Of a stretch of 64,000 nt of DNA, positions 47,140 to 55,805 are shown one piece after another. Below the pieces are notes generated by a model that worked only from the letters and a program-made list of their open reading frames with translations, ran no database searches and was not told where the DNA came from. The first letter of the stretch is position 1. The number at the start of each line of letters is the position of its first letter. This DNA is from Pseudoramibacter porci. GTDB lineage: Bacteria; Bacillota; Clostridia; Eubacteriales; Eubacteriaceae. The stretch lies in assembly GCF_009696145.1 (NCBI RefSeq), contig NZ_VUMO01000001.1, positions 186,001 through 250,000 on the forward strand, in the 5' to 3' direction. The position numbers and the translations under genes are program-made.

Positions 47140-47721
47140 ATGATTTATCGAATCGCACACGTTTTATTTAATATTGTCAATTTTTTATGGCTTAATATCA
47201 CCGTTGAAGGGGTTGAAAATGTGCCGAAGGACAGCCGCGCGGTGATTTGTCCGAACCACATGTATTGGTACGACCCGCTGTTGATCGATACGCTGATCAA
47301 AAAACCGGTCAGGCCGGTCAATTTTATGGCAAAGGCGGAAATTTTTTCCAATAAATTTGTCAATTGGATTCTTAAAGAAGTTCATGTTTTCCCAGTGGAA
47401 CGGCACAAAGTATCCATGACGACGCTCAGAACAGCAATGGGGATATTAAATGATGATCACCTATTGGGCATTTTCCCAGAAGGGACACGCGTCAAGCCAG
47501 GTGAAAAAGTTAAACCCGCGGACGGTTTCATTTTCTTTGCGTTAAAGACCCATTCGCCGATCGTGCCGGTGCACATTCAAGGCAGTTATAAATTTCGCGG
47601 AAAAATCAAGGTGGTCTTTGGCAAACCCATTGAATTGACAGAATATTACGGGAAGCGACTGAGTGCAAAAGAAAATGAGGCCCTCGGCCAAAAAATTCTC
47701 GATCAGATCTACAGCCTGTGA
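47140..47721 (+). CDS. plsC: 1-acyl-sn-glycerol-3-phosphate acyltransferase
   Basis: PlsC makes phosphatidic acid by acylating the sn-2 position. The catalytic HX4D is NHMYWYD near residue 45, and the substrate loop FPEGTRVK is near 111. A single hydrophobic stretch at the N-terminus anchors it to the membrane. Length 193 residues. GGAGGG precedes ATG 47140. Confidence 0.93.
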   Translation: MIYRIAHVLFNIVNFLWLNITVEGVENVPKDSRAVICPNHMYWYDPLLIDTLIKKPVRPVNFMAKAEIFSNKFVNWILKEVHVFPVERHKVSMTTLRTAMGILNDDHLLGIFPEGTRVKPGEKVKPADGFIFFALKTHSPIVPVHIQGSYKFRGKIKVVFGKPIELTEYYGKRLSAKENEALGQKILDQIYSL

Positions 47722-47814
47722 TCGATTGAATTGTCAATCTTGAAAAAAATTAAGAAAAATAAAAAAAAAGATAGACAACAGGCATTTTATCAAATAAAAT
47801 AATGGAGATAGTAT

Positions 47815-49992
47815 ATGAAGATCATTGTAGCGGAGAAGGCCGGTTACTGTTTTGGCATTACCAATGCGATGAAGCTCGCGGAGGATACACTGAAACAGAA
47901 AGAGAACCAGCCAATCTACTGTTTGGGCGATTTGTCTCACAACCGCCAGGAAATGAAACGCCTGGAAGAACGGGGTATCATCAAAGTAGATCGAATTGAT
48001 GATATTCCAAGGGGAACAGTCATTATTCGATCCCACGGTGTGAGTAAGGAAGTCATCGATCAAGCAAAAGCGAAGCATTTAAAAATTGTCAATGCGACCT
48101 GTCCATTTGTCGGCGCTATGCAGCACAAAGTGTACGATTACGACCGCAAGGGTTACCAGATCGTGATTGTTGGCGATGCAGATCATCCGGAGGTCCAGGG
48201 GGCAGTCGGCTGGTGCGATGAACGCGCCATAGTGATCAATACGCCTGAGGAAGCAGAGGCCCTGCCACATTACGAGAAAATGTGTGTCGTGGCTCAGACG
48301 ACCGCTATAGAAAAGAAATTCAATGCCATCACATCGATTCTGCAGGAAAAAGCAGATGAATGTATGATATTTAACACGATTTGTTCGGCGACCGCAGAAC
48401 GCCAATCAGCTGCAGTTGAAACGGCAAAACGTGTGGAATATATGATTGTTGTGGGCGGCTACCACTCGTCAAATACGCGGAAGCTTTTTGAAGTTTGCAA
48501 GGCGCACTGCAGCAATACATGTCACATAGAGACAGCCGGAGAATTAAATCTCGCTGAGGTGAAAAAATACAACGTCATCGGAATTACAGCGGGAGCGTCC
48601 ACGCCGGACTGGATCGTTAAGGAGGTAACGGAAAGAATGGAAGAAAACAAAACGGAAAACACACAAGTTCAGGATCAGGCAGTCGAAGAAACAGTTGATG
48701 AAAATGATTTTGCCGCAATGCTGGACCAGTCTCTGCAGGATAAGCCAATCCACAGGGGTTCAACAGTTGAAGGGGAAGTCATTGAGGTCACTGACGATGA
48801 AATCATCCTGAACATTAAATATAAAGCAGATGGTGTCATCAAAAAAAGTGATTACTCATGGAAAGATGATATTGATCTGAAGGAAGAAGTCAAAAAAGGC
48901 GATATGATCAACGCGGTTGTCACCAATATGAACGATGATAACGGTGCGGTCAGACTGTCTAAAATTAAATATGACAATCAGAAAATTCAGCGTCAGCTCG
49001 AAGAAGCTTACAAGGATGAAACCATCCTCGACGGTAAAATTAAAAGTGTATCCGGCAGCGGCCTGATTGTCGATATCGGATTCACAGATATTTTCATGCC
49101 GGCTTCTCAGTACAGCGTCCGCTATATCAAAGATTTAAATACTTTGGTCGGCAAAGACGTCCGCGGTAAAATCATTGACTACAATGCAAGACGCCGTCGT
49201 GCTATTTTCTCACAGCGTGTCATTCTCGAAAAGGAAATGAAAGAACGCCAGAAGGAACAGCGCGCAAGAAAAGAAGAACGTTTCAACGAAATTCAGCAGG
49301 ATGATGTCGTGACCGGTAAAGTCAAGACCATCACCAATTTTGGGATCTTCATTGATTTGGATGGCATTGACGGATTTGTGCATCGCTCAGATTTAACATG
49401 GTCTCGTGCTAACGAACCGAAAAACCTGGTCGAAAAAGGACAGGAAATCGAAGCGAAGGTCATCCAGAAGAATGACGAAGAAAAGAAAATTAAATTAAGC
49501 GTGAAGGCACTCCAGCCGAAACCTTGGGACGCGTTTGTTGAACAGTACAAAGAAGGGGACATTGTCGATGTCAAAATCACAAATGTTCTGGATTTCGGTG
49601 CGTTTGCCGAAATTATTCCGGGTGTCGAAGGCTTAATTCACATCTCTGAAATTTCTTACCGCCGTGTTGAATCTGTCGCATCTGAACTGAACCCTGGCGA
49701 TGTGGTCAAGGTGAAGATCATCGGCATCAACCGCGAAAAAGAAAAGATCAGCTTGAGTATTAAAGCCACCCAGAAGGCGCCGGAACGTGCTCAGAAACGT
49801 CACCGCAAGAGCGGCGAAGGTTTCCAGGGCCGTCAGGGCGGACGCAAACCGCGTAAACGCCAGCCACAGCATAACACCACTGTGTATGAAGATAACGCAA
49901 ACTTCACACTGGGTGATTCCTTCGGCGATCTGTTGGGTAAACTTGATTTCGGCAATGCTGAAACCGAAGAAACAACAGATAGCGAAGAATAA
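47815..49992 (+). CDS. ispH-rpsA: Fusion of IspH (HMBPP reductase) and ribosomal protein S1
   Basis: A 725-residue bifunctional protein. Residues 1-~280 are IspH, the [4Fe-4S] enzyme of the final MEP-pathway step to IPP and DMAPP; cluster cysteines lie in AGYCFGI (about 12), ATCPFV and NTICSAT, with HPEVQG for the active-site Glu. After an acidic linker come four S1 RNA-binding repeats, starting about GSTVEGEV, DGKIKSV, TGKVKTITNFG and DVKITNVLDFG. A basic Arg/Lys/Gln-rich tail and acidic end complete it. This fusion is known in Clostridia and is not an assembly error: the reading frame is unbroken and a terminator follows. Confidence 0.95.
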   Translation: MKIIVAEKAGYCFGITNAMKLAEDTLKQKENQPIYCLGDLSHNRQEMKRLEERGIIKVDRIDDIPRGTVIIRSHGVSKEVIDQAKAKHLKIVNATCPFVGAMQHKVYDYDRKGYQIVIVGDADHPEVQGAVGWCDERAIVINTPEEAEALPHYEKMCVVAQTTAIEKKFNAITSILQEKADECMIFNTICSATAERQSAAVETAKRVEYMIVVGGYHSSNTRKLFEVCKAHCSNTCHIETAGELNLAEVKKYNVIGITAGASTPDWIVKEVTERMEENKTENTQVQDQAVEETVDENDFAAMLDQSLQDKPIHRGSTVEGEVIEVTDDEIILNIKYKADGVIKKSDYSWKDDIDLKEEVKKGDMINAVVTNMNDDNGAVRLSKIKYDNQKIQRQLEEAYKDETILDGKIKSVSGSGLIVDIGFTDIFMPASQYSVRYIKDLNTLVGKDVRGKIIDYNARRRRAIFSQRVILEKEMKERQKEQRARKEERFNEIQQDDVVTGKVKTITNFGIFIDLDGIDGFVHRSDLTWSRANEPKNLVEKGQEIEAKVIQKNDEEKKIKLSVKALQPKPWDAFVEQYKEGDIVDVKITNVLDFGAFAEIIPGVEGLIHISEISYRRVESVASELNPGDVVKVKIIGINREKEKISLSIKATQKAPERAQKRHRKSGEGFQGRQGGRKPRKRQPQHNTTVYEDNANFTLGDSFGDLLGKLDFGNAETEETTDSEE

Positions 49993-50007
49993 TCTACGCC
50001 ATCAAAT

Positions 50008-50033
50008 AGAGCTCCAATCGGAGCTCTTTTTTT
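50008..50033 (+). terminator. Terminator after ispH-rpsA
   Basis: AGAGCTCC (50008-50015), loop AATC, GGAGCTCT (50020-50027), then a T run. Confidence 0.9.
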
Positions 50034-50123
50034 GTGCCCTTTTGGACAGAATTGAAGGCGGCACTTGATCTTATTGATGCAGATATATTTCGAGTGAACT
50101 GTTGAAGTTTTGCGGATTTTCTA

Positions 50124-50152
50124 TTGGCAGGCTCGGAAAATGCGAGTATAAT
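50124..50152 (+). promoter_or_regulatory. Promoter of comM-dprA
   Basis: TTGGCA (50124-50129), 17-nt spacer, TATAAT (50147-50152); predicted start near 50159, about 50 nt before comM. Confidence 0.75.
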
Positions 50153-50209
50153 AAAAAAAACGTTATCATCAGAAGCGGCAGAAGAGCAGCATCAAATAAG
50201 GAGAAGATC

Positions 50210-51724
50210 ATGTTAGCGAAAATTTTCAGCTGCGGTTTGCTGGGTGTGGAAGGTGTAATCGTCACAGTAGAAGTGGATTTAAATTACGGTTTGCCGGGCT
50301 TTATTGTCGTCGGCTTGCCGGATGCGGGCGTCAAGGAATCCAGAGATCGGGTTTTTTCTGCGATTAAAAATAATGGATACGCCTATCCGGATAAGAAAGT
50401 AACGGTCAATTTGGCACCAGCAGATCTCAAAAAGGAAGGGCCATCCTACGATTTGCCGATTGCGATCGGGCTGTTAACGGCGTCCAATCAAATTGAAGGT
50501 AATTTTTCAGACACATTGTTTTTTGGCGAACTGTCTCTGAATGGGGATCTGCGTCCTGTCCGTGGTGTCCTGCCCATGGTGTTGGCCGCCAAACGCGAAG
50601 GCTTTCACAAAGTCGTCCTGCCTCAGGCCAATAAAACCGAGGGAGCGGTGGTGGACGGTATGGATATTTTGCCAGCTGACAATCTCAAACAGGTGATTGA
50701 ACATTTAAAAGGCAAAAAGTCGATTGTACCTTATCAGATTGATTCACAGGCACTGCTTAACAAAGGGCAGGCGTCGTACCGTGTGGATTTTTCGGAGATT
50801 AAAGGACAGGACAACGCGAAGCGCGCGCTCGAAATTGCGGCGGCAGGCGGCCACAATGTACTGATGAGCGGCCCGCCGGGCAGTGGGAAGAGTATGCTGG
50901 CTAAGGCGTTTCCGTCTATTCTGCCTGCCCTGACCCTAAATGAAGCCTTGGAAATCACTAAAATTTATTCGATTGCGGGGCTGCTCAAAGATAATATCAT
51001 GACCCACCGGCCTTTCAGAGCACCGCACCACACGTTGTCCAACGTTGCCATTGTCGGCGGCGGATCGCTTCCAAAACCAGGCGAGGTGTCGCTGGCGCAT
51101 CTCGGTGTGCTGTTCCTCGATGAGCTTCCCGAATTTCAGAAGACGGCTCTGGAGGTACTCAGACAGCCGATGGAAGACCACGAGGTGACGATTTCTCGGG
51201 TCAATGCAACATTGACCTATCCGGCGTCTTTTATGTTGATTGCGAGCATGAACCCCTGTCCCTGCGGATATTACGGCGATCCGACGCATCAGTGTACGTG
51301 CACAAAAAATGAAATCAGGCGTTACAACAGTAAAATTTCCGGTCCGCTGCTGGATCGCATCGACATCCGTGTCGAAGTGCCGGCGGTGGATATCAAGGAA
51401 CTCGAGAGCCGCGCACCGGGGGAATCCTCGGAAAGCATCCGGGACCGGGTCAATCGGGCGCGGGCCATTCAGAATGCGCGCTTTAAAAATGACAAGGGCG
51501 TTTATTTCAATGCACAGCTCGAGCCCCATTTGATTGATCAATACTGCGCGCTCGATCAGGAGGGCAGGGATTTTATCGAGATGCTTTACGATAAACTGAA
51601 GCTGTCCGGGCGGGGGTATCATCGGATATTAAAGCTGGCCCGAACGATCGCCGATTTGGATGGAGCAGAACAGATTGGACTGATCCACCTGTCTGAGGCG
51701 ACGTCATATCGTTCAGGGCAGTAG
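50210..51724 (+). CDS. comM: ComM/YifB-family AAA+ ATPase
   Basis: A 504-residue Mg-chelatase-like AAA+ protein. ComM of Vibrio is a branch-migration helicase aiding natural transformation; Gram-positive members probably act in recombination. N-terminal Lon-like substrate fold (residues 1-170: GLPDAGVKESRDRV), Walker A GPPGSGKSM near 223, Walker B LFLDELPEF near 300, and the cysteine-rich MNPCPCGYYGDPTHQCTC near 345. ATG 50210 follows AAGGAG (50198-50203) and gives the family-typical start MLAKIFS. dprA follows after 17 nt. Confidence 0.92.
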   Translation: MLAKIFSCGLLGVEGVIVTVEVDLNYGLPGFIVVGLPDAGVKESRDRVFSAIKNNGYAYPDKKVTVNLAPADLKKEGPSYDLPIAIGLLTASNQIEGNFSDTLFFGELSLNGDLRPVRGVLPMVLAAKREGFHKVVLPQANKTEGAVVDGMDILPADNLKQVIEHLKGKKSIVPYQIDSQALLNKGQASYRVDFSEIKGQDNAKRALEIAAAGGHNVLMSGPPGSGKSMLAKAFPSILPALTLNEALEITKIYSIAGLLKDNIMTHRPFRAPHHTLSNVAIVGGGSLPKPGEVSLAHLGVLFLDELPEFQKTALEVLRQPMEDHEVTISRVNATLTYPASFMLIASMNPCPCGYYGDPTHQCTCTKNEIRRYNSKISGPLLDRIDIRVEVPAVDIKELESRAPGESSESIRDRVNRARAIQNARFKNDKGVYFNAQLEPHLIDQYCALDQEGRDFIEMLYDKLKLSGRGYHRILKLARTIADLDGAEQIGLIHLSEATSYRSGQ

Positions 51725-51741
51725 TGCGAGGGAGGACAAAT

Positions 51742-52866
51742 ATGGACAGCAAAATGATCTACGATATCTGGCTTTCCTCGCTTACCAACGTCTCAAACAT
51801 CAAGAAAAACACGCTGCTGACTGTTTATGAAACTGCAGAAAATATCTACAAGGCATCCGCATCAGATCTTCAGCGAACAGGACTGCTTCGGGAAAAAGAC
51901 ATACAAAAGATCCAGGATCAGAAGAGCATGGCGTTGGCAGAGCGCGCTGCGCGTTTTATCGAGAAAAATAATATTTTCTGTCTTCCAAAAAATAGTCTGC
52001 ATTATCCGAGCCGACTTGAGAAAATATACAATCCTCCGGTCATGCTCTACGCGATGGGAAACGTCGGGCTTCTCGAACGAGATTTGACCGTTGGCATGGT
52101 CGGGTCGAGAAAATCCAGCCTAGAGGCGAGAAAAACAGCACGGCAATTCGGTGGACGTTTTTCAGAGATGGGGATCACGGTGGTTTCTGGAATGGCTGAC
52201 GGTGTCGATAGCGCAGCAGCTGAAGGGGCCCTTTGCGGCATCGGCTCAACAGTCGCCGTTTTTGGCTCGGGGATCGATGTCTGTTATCCGGCAGGAAATC
52301 GCAACCTTTACGAGCGTATTCGGGAAAAAGGGCTGCTATTAAGTGAGTTTTTCATCGGTCAGCCGCCAAAGTCCGGGCATTTTCCGCTGCGCAACCGGAT
52401 TATCGCAGGGCTTTCCGACGGTGTTGTAGTGGTCGAAGCGCGCCTTAAAAGCGGGGCACTCATCACGGCGGATTGCGCCCTTGAACAAGGCAAAACGGTT
52501 TACGCAATGCCCCAGAGCATAAATGTGAAATCGGCGGTGGGCTCCAATCAGCTGCTGAAAGAAGGCGCGAAGCTGGTCACCGAGCCAGAGGATGTACTCG
52601 AGGATTTCATCGAAATAAAGGACATCCAAAAAATAAAACCGGCACCGCCTGAAAAGTCTCAGGAATCGGTGCGGTCTGAAAAAAACGTGTCGCTTTCAGA
52701 AGACGAAAAGACAATTCTAGACGCCGTAAAAGCGGGAGTAAATACTGTTGATGGGCTGGTTCAGAGGCTCGACGAGCCGATCGCCAAGCTCAACGCGGCG
52801 CTGATGATGATGGAAATTAAACAAATGCTCAAAGTCTCTTACGGGCAGATTACGCTTTTATTTTAG
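51742..52866 (+). CDS. dprA: DNA processing protein DprA
   Basis: DprA loads RecA on incoming single-stranded DNA during transformation and occurs widely even in species not known to be competent. The Rossmann-like DprA core begins near residue 110 with GMVGSRKSS, then VSGMADGVDSAAAEGAL and VFGSGIDVCYPAGNRNLY; FPLRNRIIAGLSDGVVVVEA near 215 is a signature. The C-terminal ~60 residues form a winged helix. Length 374 residues. GGGAGGA (51730-51736) supports ATG 51742 over an upstream GTG. Confidence 0.94.
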   Translation: MDSKMIYDIWLSSLTNVSNIKKNTLLTVYETAENIYKASASDLQRTGLLREKDIQKIQDQKSMALAERAARFIEKNNIFCLPKNSLHYPSRLEKIYNPPVMLYAMGNVGLLERDLTVGMVGSRKSSLEARKTARQFGGRFSEMGITVVSGMADGVDSAAAEGALCGIGSTVAVFGSGIDVCYPAGNRNLYERIREKGLLLSEFFIGQPPKSGHFPLRNRIIAGLSDGVVVVEARLKSGALITADCALEQGKTVYAMPQSINVKSAVGSNQLLKEGAKLVTEPEDVLEDFIEIKDIQKIKPAPPEKSQESVRSEKNVSLSEDEKTILDAVKAGVNTVDGLVQRLDEPIAKLNAALMMMEIKQMLKVSYGQITLLF

Positions 52867-53002
52867 TCGTGTGTCATTTACAGTAAAATGAAACGTTTTG
52901 TCACCAAAGAGCGAATTATTTATCAGGGGGGGATGGAATAAAGAAAGATAAAAAATAATGTAAAAATAGGCCTGGCTTTGCTTAATGGGAAGAGATTTTG
53001 AT

Positions 53003-53030
53003 TTGCATAGAGGCTGTCTTGTGTTAGAAT
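53003..53030 (+). promoter_or_regulatory. Promoter of the fluoride riboswitch-crcB transcript
   Basis: TTGCAT (53003-53008), 16-nt spacer, TAGAAT (53025-53030); the predicted start is just before the riboswitch. Confidence 0.6.
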
Positions 53031-53042
53031 AGCGTGAAAATG

Positions 53043-53100
53043 TGGGAATGATATCTCCCCTGGAAAACTAAAACCGCAATCATGCTGATGATGTCTACAC
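53043..53100 (+). promoter_or_regulatory. Fluoride riboswitch (crcB motif)
   Basis: The sequence follows the crcB-motif consensus: a GGGA/TCCC helix (53043-53046 with about 53056-53059) whose loop contains ATGATATC, then AAACCGC, a small GCA-ATCA-TGC hairpin (about 53076-53085), and the signature CTGATGATGTCTAC. The loop GATATC (53050-53055) can pair with GATGTC (53090-53095) to form the required pseudoknot (one G-U). It sits 24 nt before crcB. Because the crcB ribosome binding site lies directly downstream and no terminator is seen between, translational control is likelier than termination. Confidence 0.88.
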
Positions 53101-53123
53101 TTAATACAACAAGGAGGTTATTG

Positions 53124-53489
53124 ATGTTGAATTGTGTAGCTGTTGGAATAGGTGGTTTTTTTGGTTCAGTAGCCAGGTATCTCATTAGTCAAATTCGCAT
53201 CAAGAATGGAACAGTATTTCCAATCAATACATTTATTATCAATGTGGCTGGGGCTTTTGCCCTCGGTTATGTTGTGGCAGCATTATTACGAGGTGGAAAT
53301 ATTGATCCGAGAATTACATTGTTTTTAAAGGTTGGCGTATGTGGTGGTTTTACCACTTTCTCGACGTTTTCTTTAGAAACTCATGAACTCATGCAAACCG
53401 GGCACATGACGATAGCGGTTGTATATGCTGCCGCGAGTATATCTTTCTGTGTCTTGGCAATTTTTATGGGACAGGCGGTCGCAAAATAA
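53124..53489 (+). CDS. crcB: Fluoride channel CrcB/Fluc
   Basis: A 121-residue, four-helix membrane protein exporting fluoride as a dual-topology dimer. Family motifs are GGFFGSVARYL near residue 10, PINTFIINVAGAFALG near 36 and GGFTTFSTFS near 75. Only one gene is present, so a homodimer is expected. ATG 53124 follows AAGGAGG (53110-53116); longer in-frame starts would lie inside the riboswitch. Followed by its own terminator. Confidence 0.94.
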   Translation: MLNCVAVGIGGFFGSVARYLISQIRIKNGTVFPINTFIINVAGAFALGYVVAALLRGGNIDPRITLFLKVGVCGGFTTFSTFSLETHELMQTGHMTIAVVYAAASISFCVLAIFMGQAVAK

Positions 53490-53495
53490 AAATAT

Positions 53496-53522
53496 AAAGC
53501 ATCTCTTCGGAGATGCTTTTTT
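53496..53522 (+). terminator. Terminator after crcB
   Basis: AAAGCATCTC (53496-53505), TTCG loop, GAGATGCTTT (53510-53519), then Ts. Confidence 0.9.
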
Positions 53523-53585
53523 GGATTAACGACAAAAAGAAAGTCGGTAACGATTATGGGATTTTTTGATAACAGATTATTTTGT

Positions 53586-54791
53586 TTAGCCTTGCTCGTT
53601 TTGAACGTCGCGGATGGCGTCGAGAATACAGTGGGCGACCTCGGATTTAGTCATCAGCGGCAGGGCGACATTGCCGCTTCTAGTGATTAGGGTGACAACA
53701 TTGGTGTCGCCCTGAAAGCCGGCGCCGCGCACCTTTAAATTATTGGCGACGATCATGTCGATGTTTTTCTTTTCCAGCTTTTTGCGGCTATTTTCAATTA
53801 AATTTTCCGTTTCCATTGAGAAGCCACAGATAAATTGATGATCTTTTTTGATGTCGCCAAGTCCTTTTAAAATATCTGTTGTGCGTTTAAGCTCGATCGT
53901 CGGGACACCCTTCTCTTTTTTGATTTTTTCGCAAGCTGTTGTTTTGGGCGTGTAATCGGCGACGGCAGCCGCTTTGATGATGATGTCCTGTTCTGGAGCA
54001 GCAGAGAATACGGCTTCTGCCATGTCTTCAGCGGATTGGATTGGAATCAGATTGACGAAGGGGACGGGCTTCAGATACGTCGGTCCGGATACGAGGGTGA
54101 CCTCAGCACCGCGCAGCATTGCGTCGTAGGCGATGGCGTAGCCCATCTTTCCGCTGGAATGGTTGGTGATGTAGCGCACCGGATCGATGGCTTCGTACGT
54201 CGGTCCGGCTGTAATTAATATTTTCTTCCCGGTCAAATCCTTCTTGTAGGCGATTTCGCGGTAAATATAATCGAGGAGCGCATCGGGCTGGGGGAGCTTG
54301 CCAGCACCATTGTCCTTGCAGGCGAGGACGCCGGAATCGGGCGTGATGACAGTCCAGCCGTATTGTCTTAGAATATCCAGGTTGTGCTGGACGATCGGAT
54401 TATTGTACATAGCGGTATTCATGGCCGGTGCGATGTATTTTGGGCAGGTACAGGCCAGCGCCGTTGTCGTCAGCATATCGTCGGCAAGACCATAGGCCAG
54501 TTTCGCGATGATGTCGGCGGTAGCCGGTGCGATGAATAATAGATCGGCCTTCTTAGCCAGCGCGACGTGGGCGACGCTGTATTGAATTGTCTTATCGAAA
54601 GTATCTGTGATACAATTATTTCCAGTCAGCGTGGAAAAGGTCATCGGCTGAATGATTTCGGTGGCGTTCGGCGTCATGATGACGTGAACATCACATTTTT
54701 GTTTGGCCAGAGCCGATGCGACATCGGCCATTTTATAGGCGGCGATGCTCGCAGAAACGCCGAGAATCACCGTGCGGTTTTCTAAATTCAT
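53586..54791 (-). CDS. coaBC: Phosphopantothenoylcysteine decarboxylase/synthetase CoaBC
   Basis: Bifunctional coenzyme A enzyme joining phosphopantothenate with cysteine (CoaB) and decarboxylating the product (CoaC). The CoaC half has the flavin-binding VILGVSASIAAYK at the start, active-site His in SVAHVALAKKAD, PAMNTAMY and the ACKDNGAGKLP cysteine loop. The CoaB half begins near KILITAGPTYEAIDPVRYITNHSSGKMG (core AGPTYE, NHSSGKMG) and includes KAAAVADY. 401 residues from ATG 54791, which follows AAAGGG; an earlier ATG at 54818 would include that site. Standing alone on the minus strand. Confidence 0.95.
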   Translation of the reverse strand: MNLENRTVILGVSASIAAYKMADVASALAKQKCDVHVIMTPNATEIIQPMTFSTLTGNNCITDTFDKTIQYSVAHVALAKKADLLFIAPATADIIAKLAYGLADDMLTTTALACTCPKYIAPAMNTAMYNNPIVQHNLDILRQYGWTVITPDSGVLACKDNGAGKLPQPDALLDYIYREIAYKKDLTGKKILITAGPTYEAIDPVRYITNHSSGKMGYAIAYDAMLRGAEVTLVSGPTYLKPVPFVNLIPIQSAEDMAEAVFSAAPEQDIIIKAAAVADYTPKTTACEKIKKEKGVPTIELKRTTDILKGLGDIKKDHQFICGFSMETENLIENSRKKLEKKNIDMIVANNLKVRGAGFQGDTNVVTLITRSGNVALPLMTKSEVAHCILDAIRDVQNEQG

Positions 54792-54833
54792 GTTGCCCTT
54801 TCTCCAATATTTTGGCATTCGTTATTTTTCAGT

Positions 54834-54862
54834 ATTATAGCAAAAAGGTGGGGCGTATACAA
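54834..54862 (-). promoter_or_regulatory. Promoter of coaBC
   Basis: Minus strand TTGTAT (54862-54857), 17-nt spacer, TATAAT (54839-54834), about 43 nt before the coaBC start. Confidence 0.75.
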
Positions 54863-54900
54863 GATGAGCACGATTGATCCGCACTGGAAGGAGGTTTAAT

Positions 54901-55581
54901 ATGTATACCTTAATACGCAGCAACCGAAAAACCATCGCCCTAAAGGTATTGAAGGATGGCACTCTGCAGGTGAAGGCGCCGCGGCAGGCCAGCCGCGAAG
55001 AAATTGAAAAGTTTATTGATGAAAAATCGGACTGGATTGCGAAACGGACCGCACAGGCCGTTTCGGCTCAAGATTTTGAAATCGCGGACGGTTCCTGGCT
55101 TCGGGTGCTCGGTGTCGACATTCCGGTTTTAGCGGTTCCAGACGGCCATTTTGAGTTTAAGCGCGCAGTGAAGCTGAACCATTCTGTGATCACAATCCCA
55201 ACAGGTGCGGATCCAAAAACGGTCAAGGCAGAGATCGTCAAAATGTATCGGGAATTGGCAGAGGATGTGATCCTTAAGCGTGCCGCCTGGTACGAGACTG
55301 TCATGGACTTACATCCGTCCAAGGTGCGCATTAATAACGCCGGCGGCCGATGGGGATCGTGTTCGTCTAAGAAAAGTGTGAATTTTTCGTGGCGGTTGAT
55401 CATGGCAGACGGCAAGGCCATTGATTCTGTCGTGATTCACGAGCTGGCACACATTAAGTACATGAACCATTCGAAAGATTTCTGGCATTTGGTCGAACAA
55501 TTCTGTCCAGACTACAAAGTCCAGCGTAAAAAGTTAAACCGGCTTTCTGAAAAATTGATGGGTGAAAATTGGGATGTGTAA
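54901..55581 (+). CDS. YgjP-like (DUF45) metal-dependent hydrolase
   Basis: A 226-residue putative zinc metallopeptidase of the YgjP/WLM-type family. The HExxH motif is HELAHIKYMNHS near residue 180, preceded by the family signature RWGSCSSKKSVNFSWRL near 150 (core WGSCS). No signal peptide. AAGGAGG is well placed before ATG 54901. Function is not established for the family; a nucleotide-repair or proteolytic role is sometimes inferred. Divergent from coaBC and upstream of pckA without evident coupling. Confidence 0.87.
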   Translation: MYTLIRSNRKTIALKVLKDGTLQVKAPRQASREEIEKFIDEKSDWIAKRTAQAVSAQDFEIADGSWLRVLGVDIPVLAVPDGHFEFKRAVKLNHSVITIPTGADPKTVKAEIVKMYRELAEDVILKRAAWYETVMDLHPSKVRINNAGGRWGSCSSKKSVNFSWRLIMADGKAIDSVVIHELAHIKYMNHSKDFWHLVEQFCPDYKVQRKKLNRLSEKLMGENWDV

Positions 55582-55608
55582 AAAAAACATTAAAACTACA
55601 AATTCAAT

Positions 55609-55637
55609 TTGCATTTTTACTCATCCTATCATATAAT
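55609..55637 (+). promoter_or_regulatory. Likely pckA promoter
   Basis: TTGCAT (55609-55614), 17-nt spacer, TATAAT (55632-55637). Start expected near 55644, leaving a 5' untranslated leader of about 160 nt before pckA. Confidence 0.7.
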
Positions 55638-55805
55638 ACTTTGTATACATAATGAAAATATTACAAAAAACCTGATTGTACATCTGTTTCTCGAAAAATA
55701 GTCGAAACTTAACGGAAAACGATCGGTTGTAATGTAAATACTTGAAAATATGAAGTGTAATTTTATGTATGCAATTTAATAAATATAAATCTGAAAGGAA
55801 GACTT

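Noticed and set aside
47772-47800. TAGACA-N17-TAAAAT promoter before ispH-rpsA
   Set aside because: The predicted start would fall inside or after the ribosome binding site, leaving no usable leader.
53082-53123. Upstream start for crcB
   Set aside because: These codons lie within the fluoride riboswitch; the AAGGAGG-served ATG at 53124 gives the normal CrcB length.
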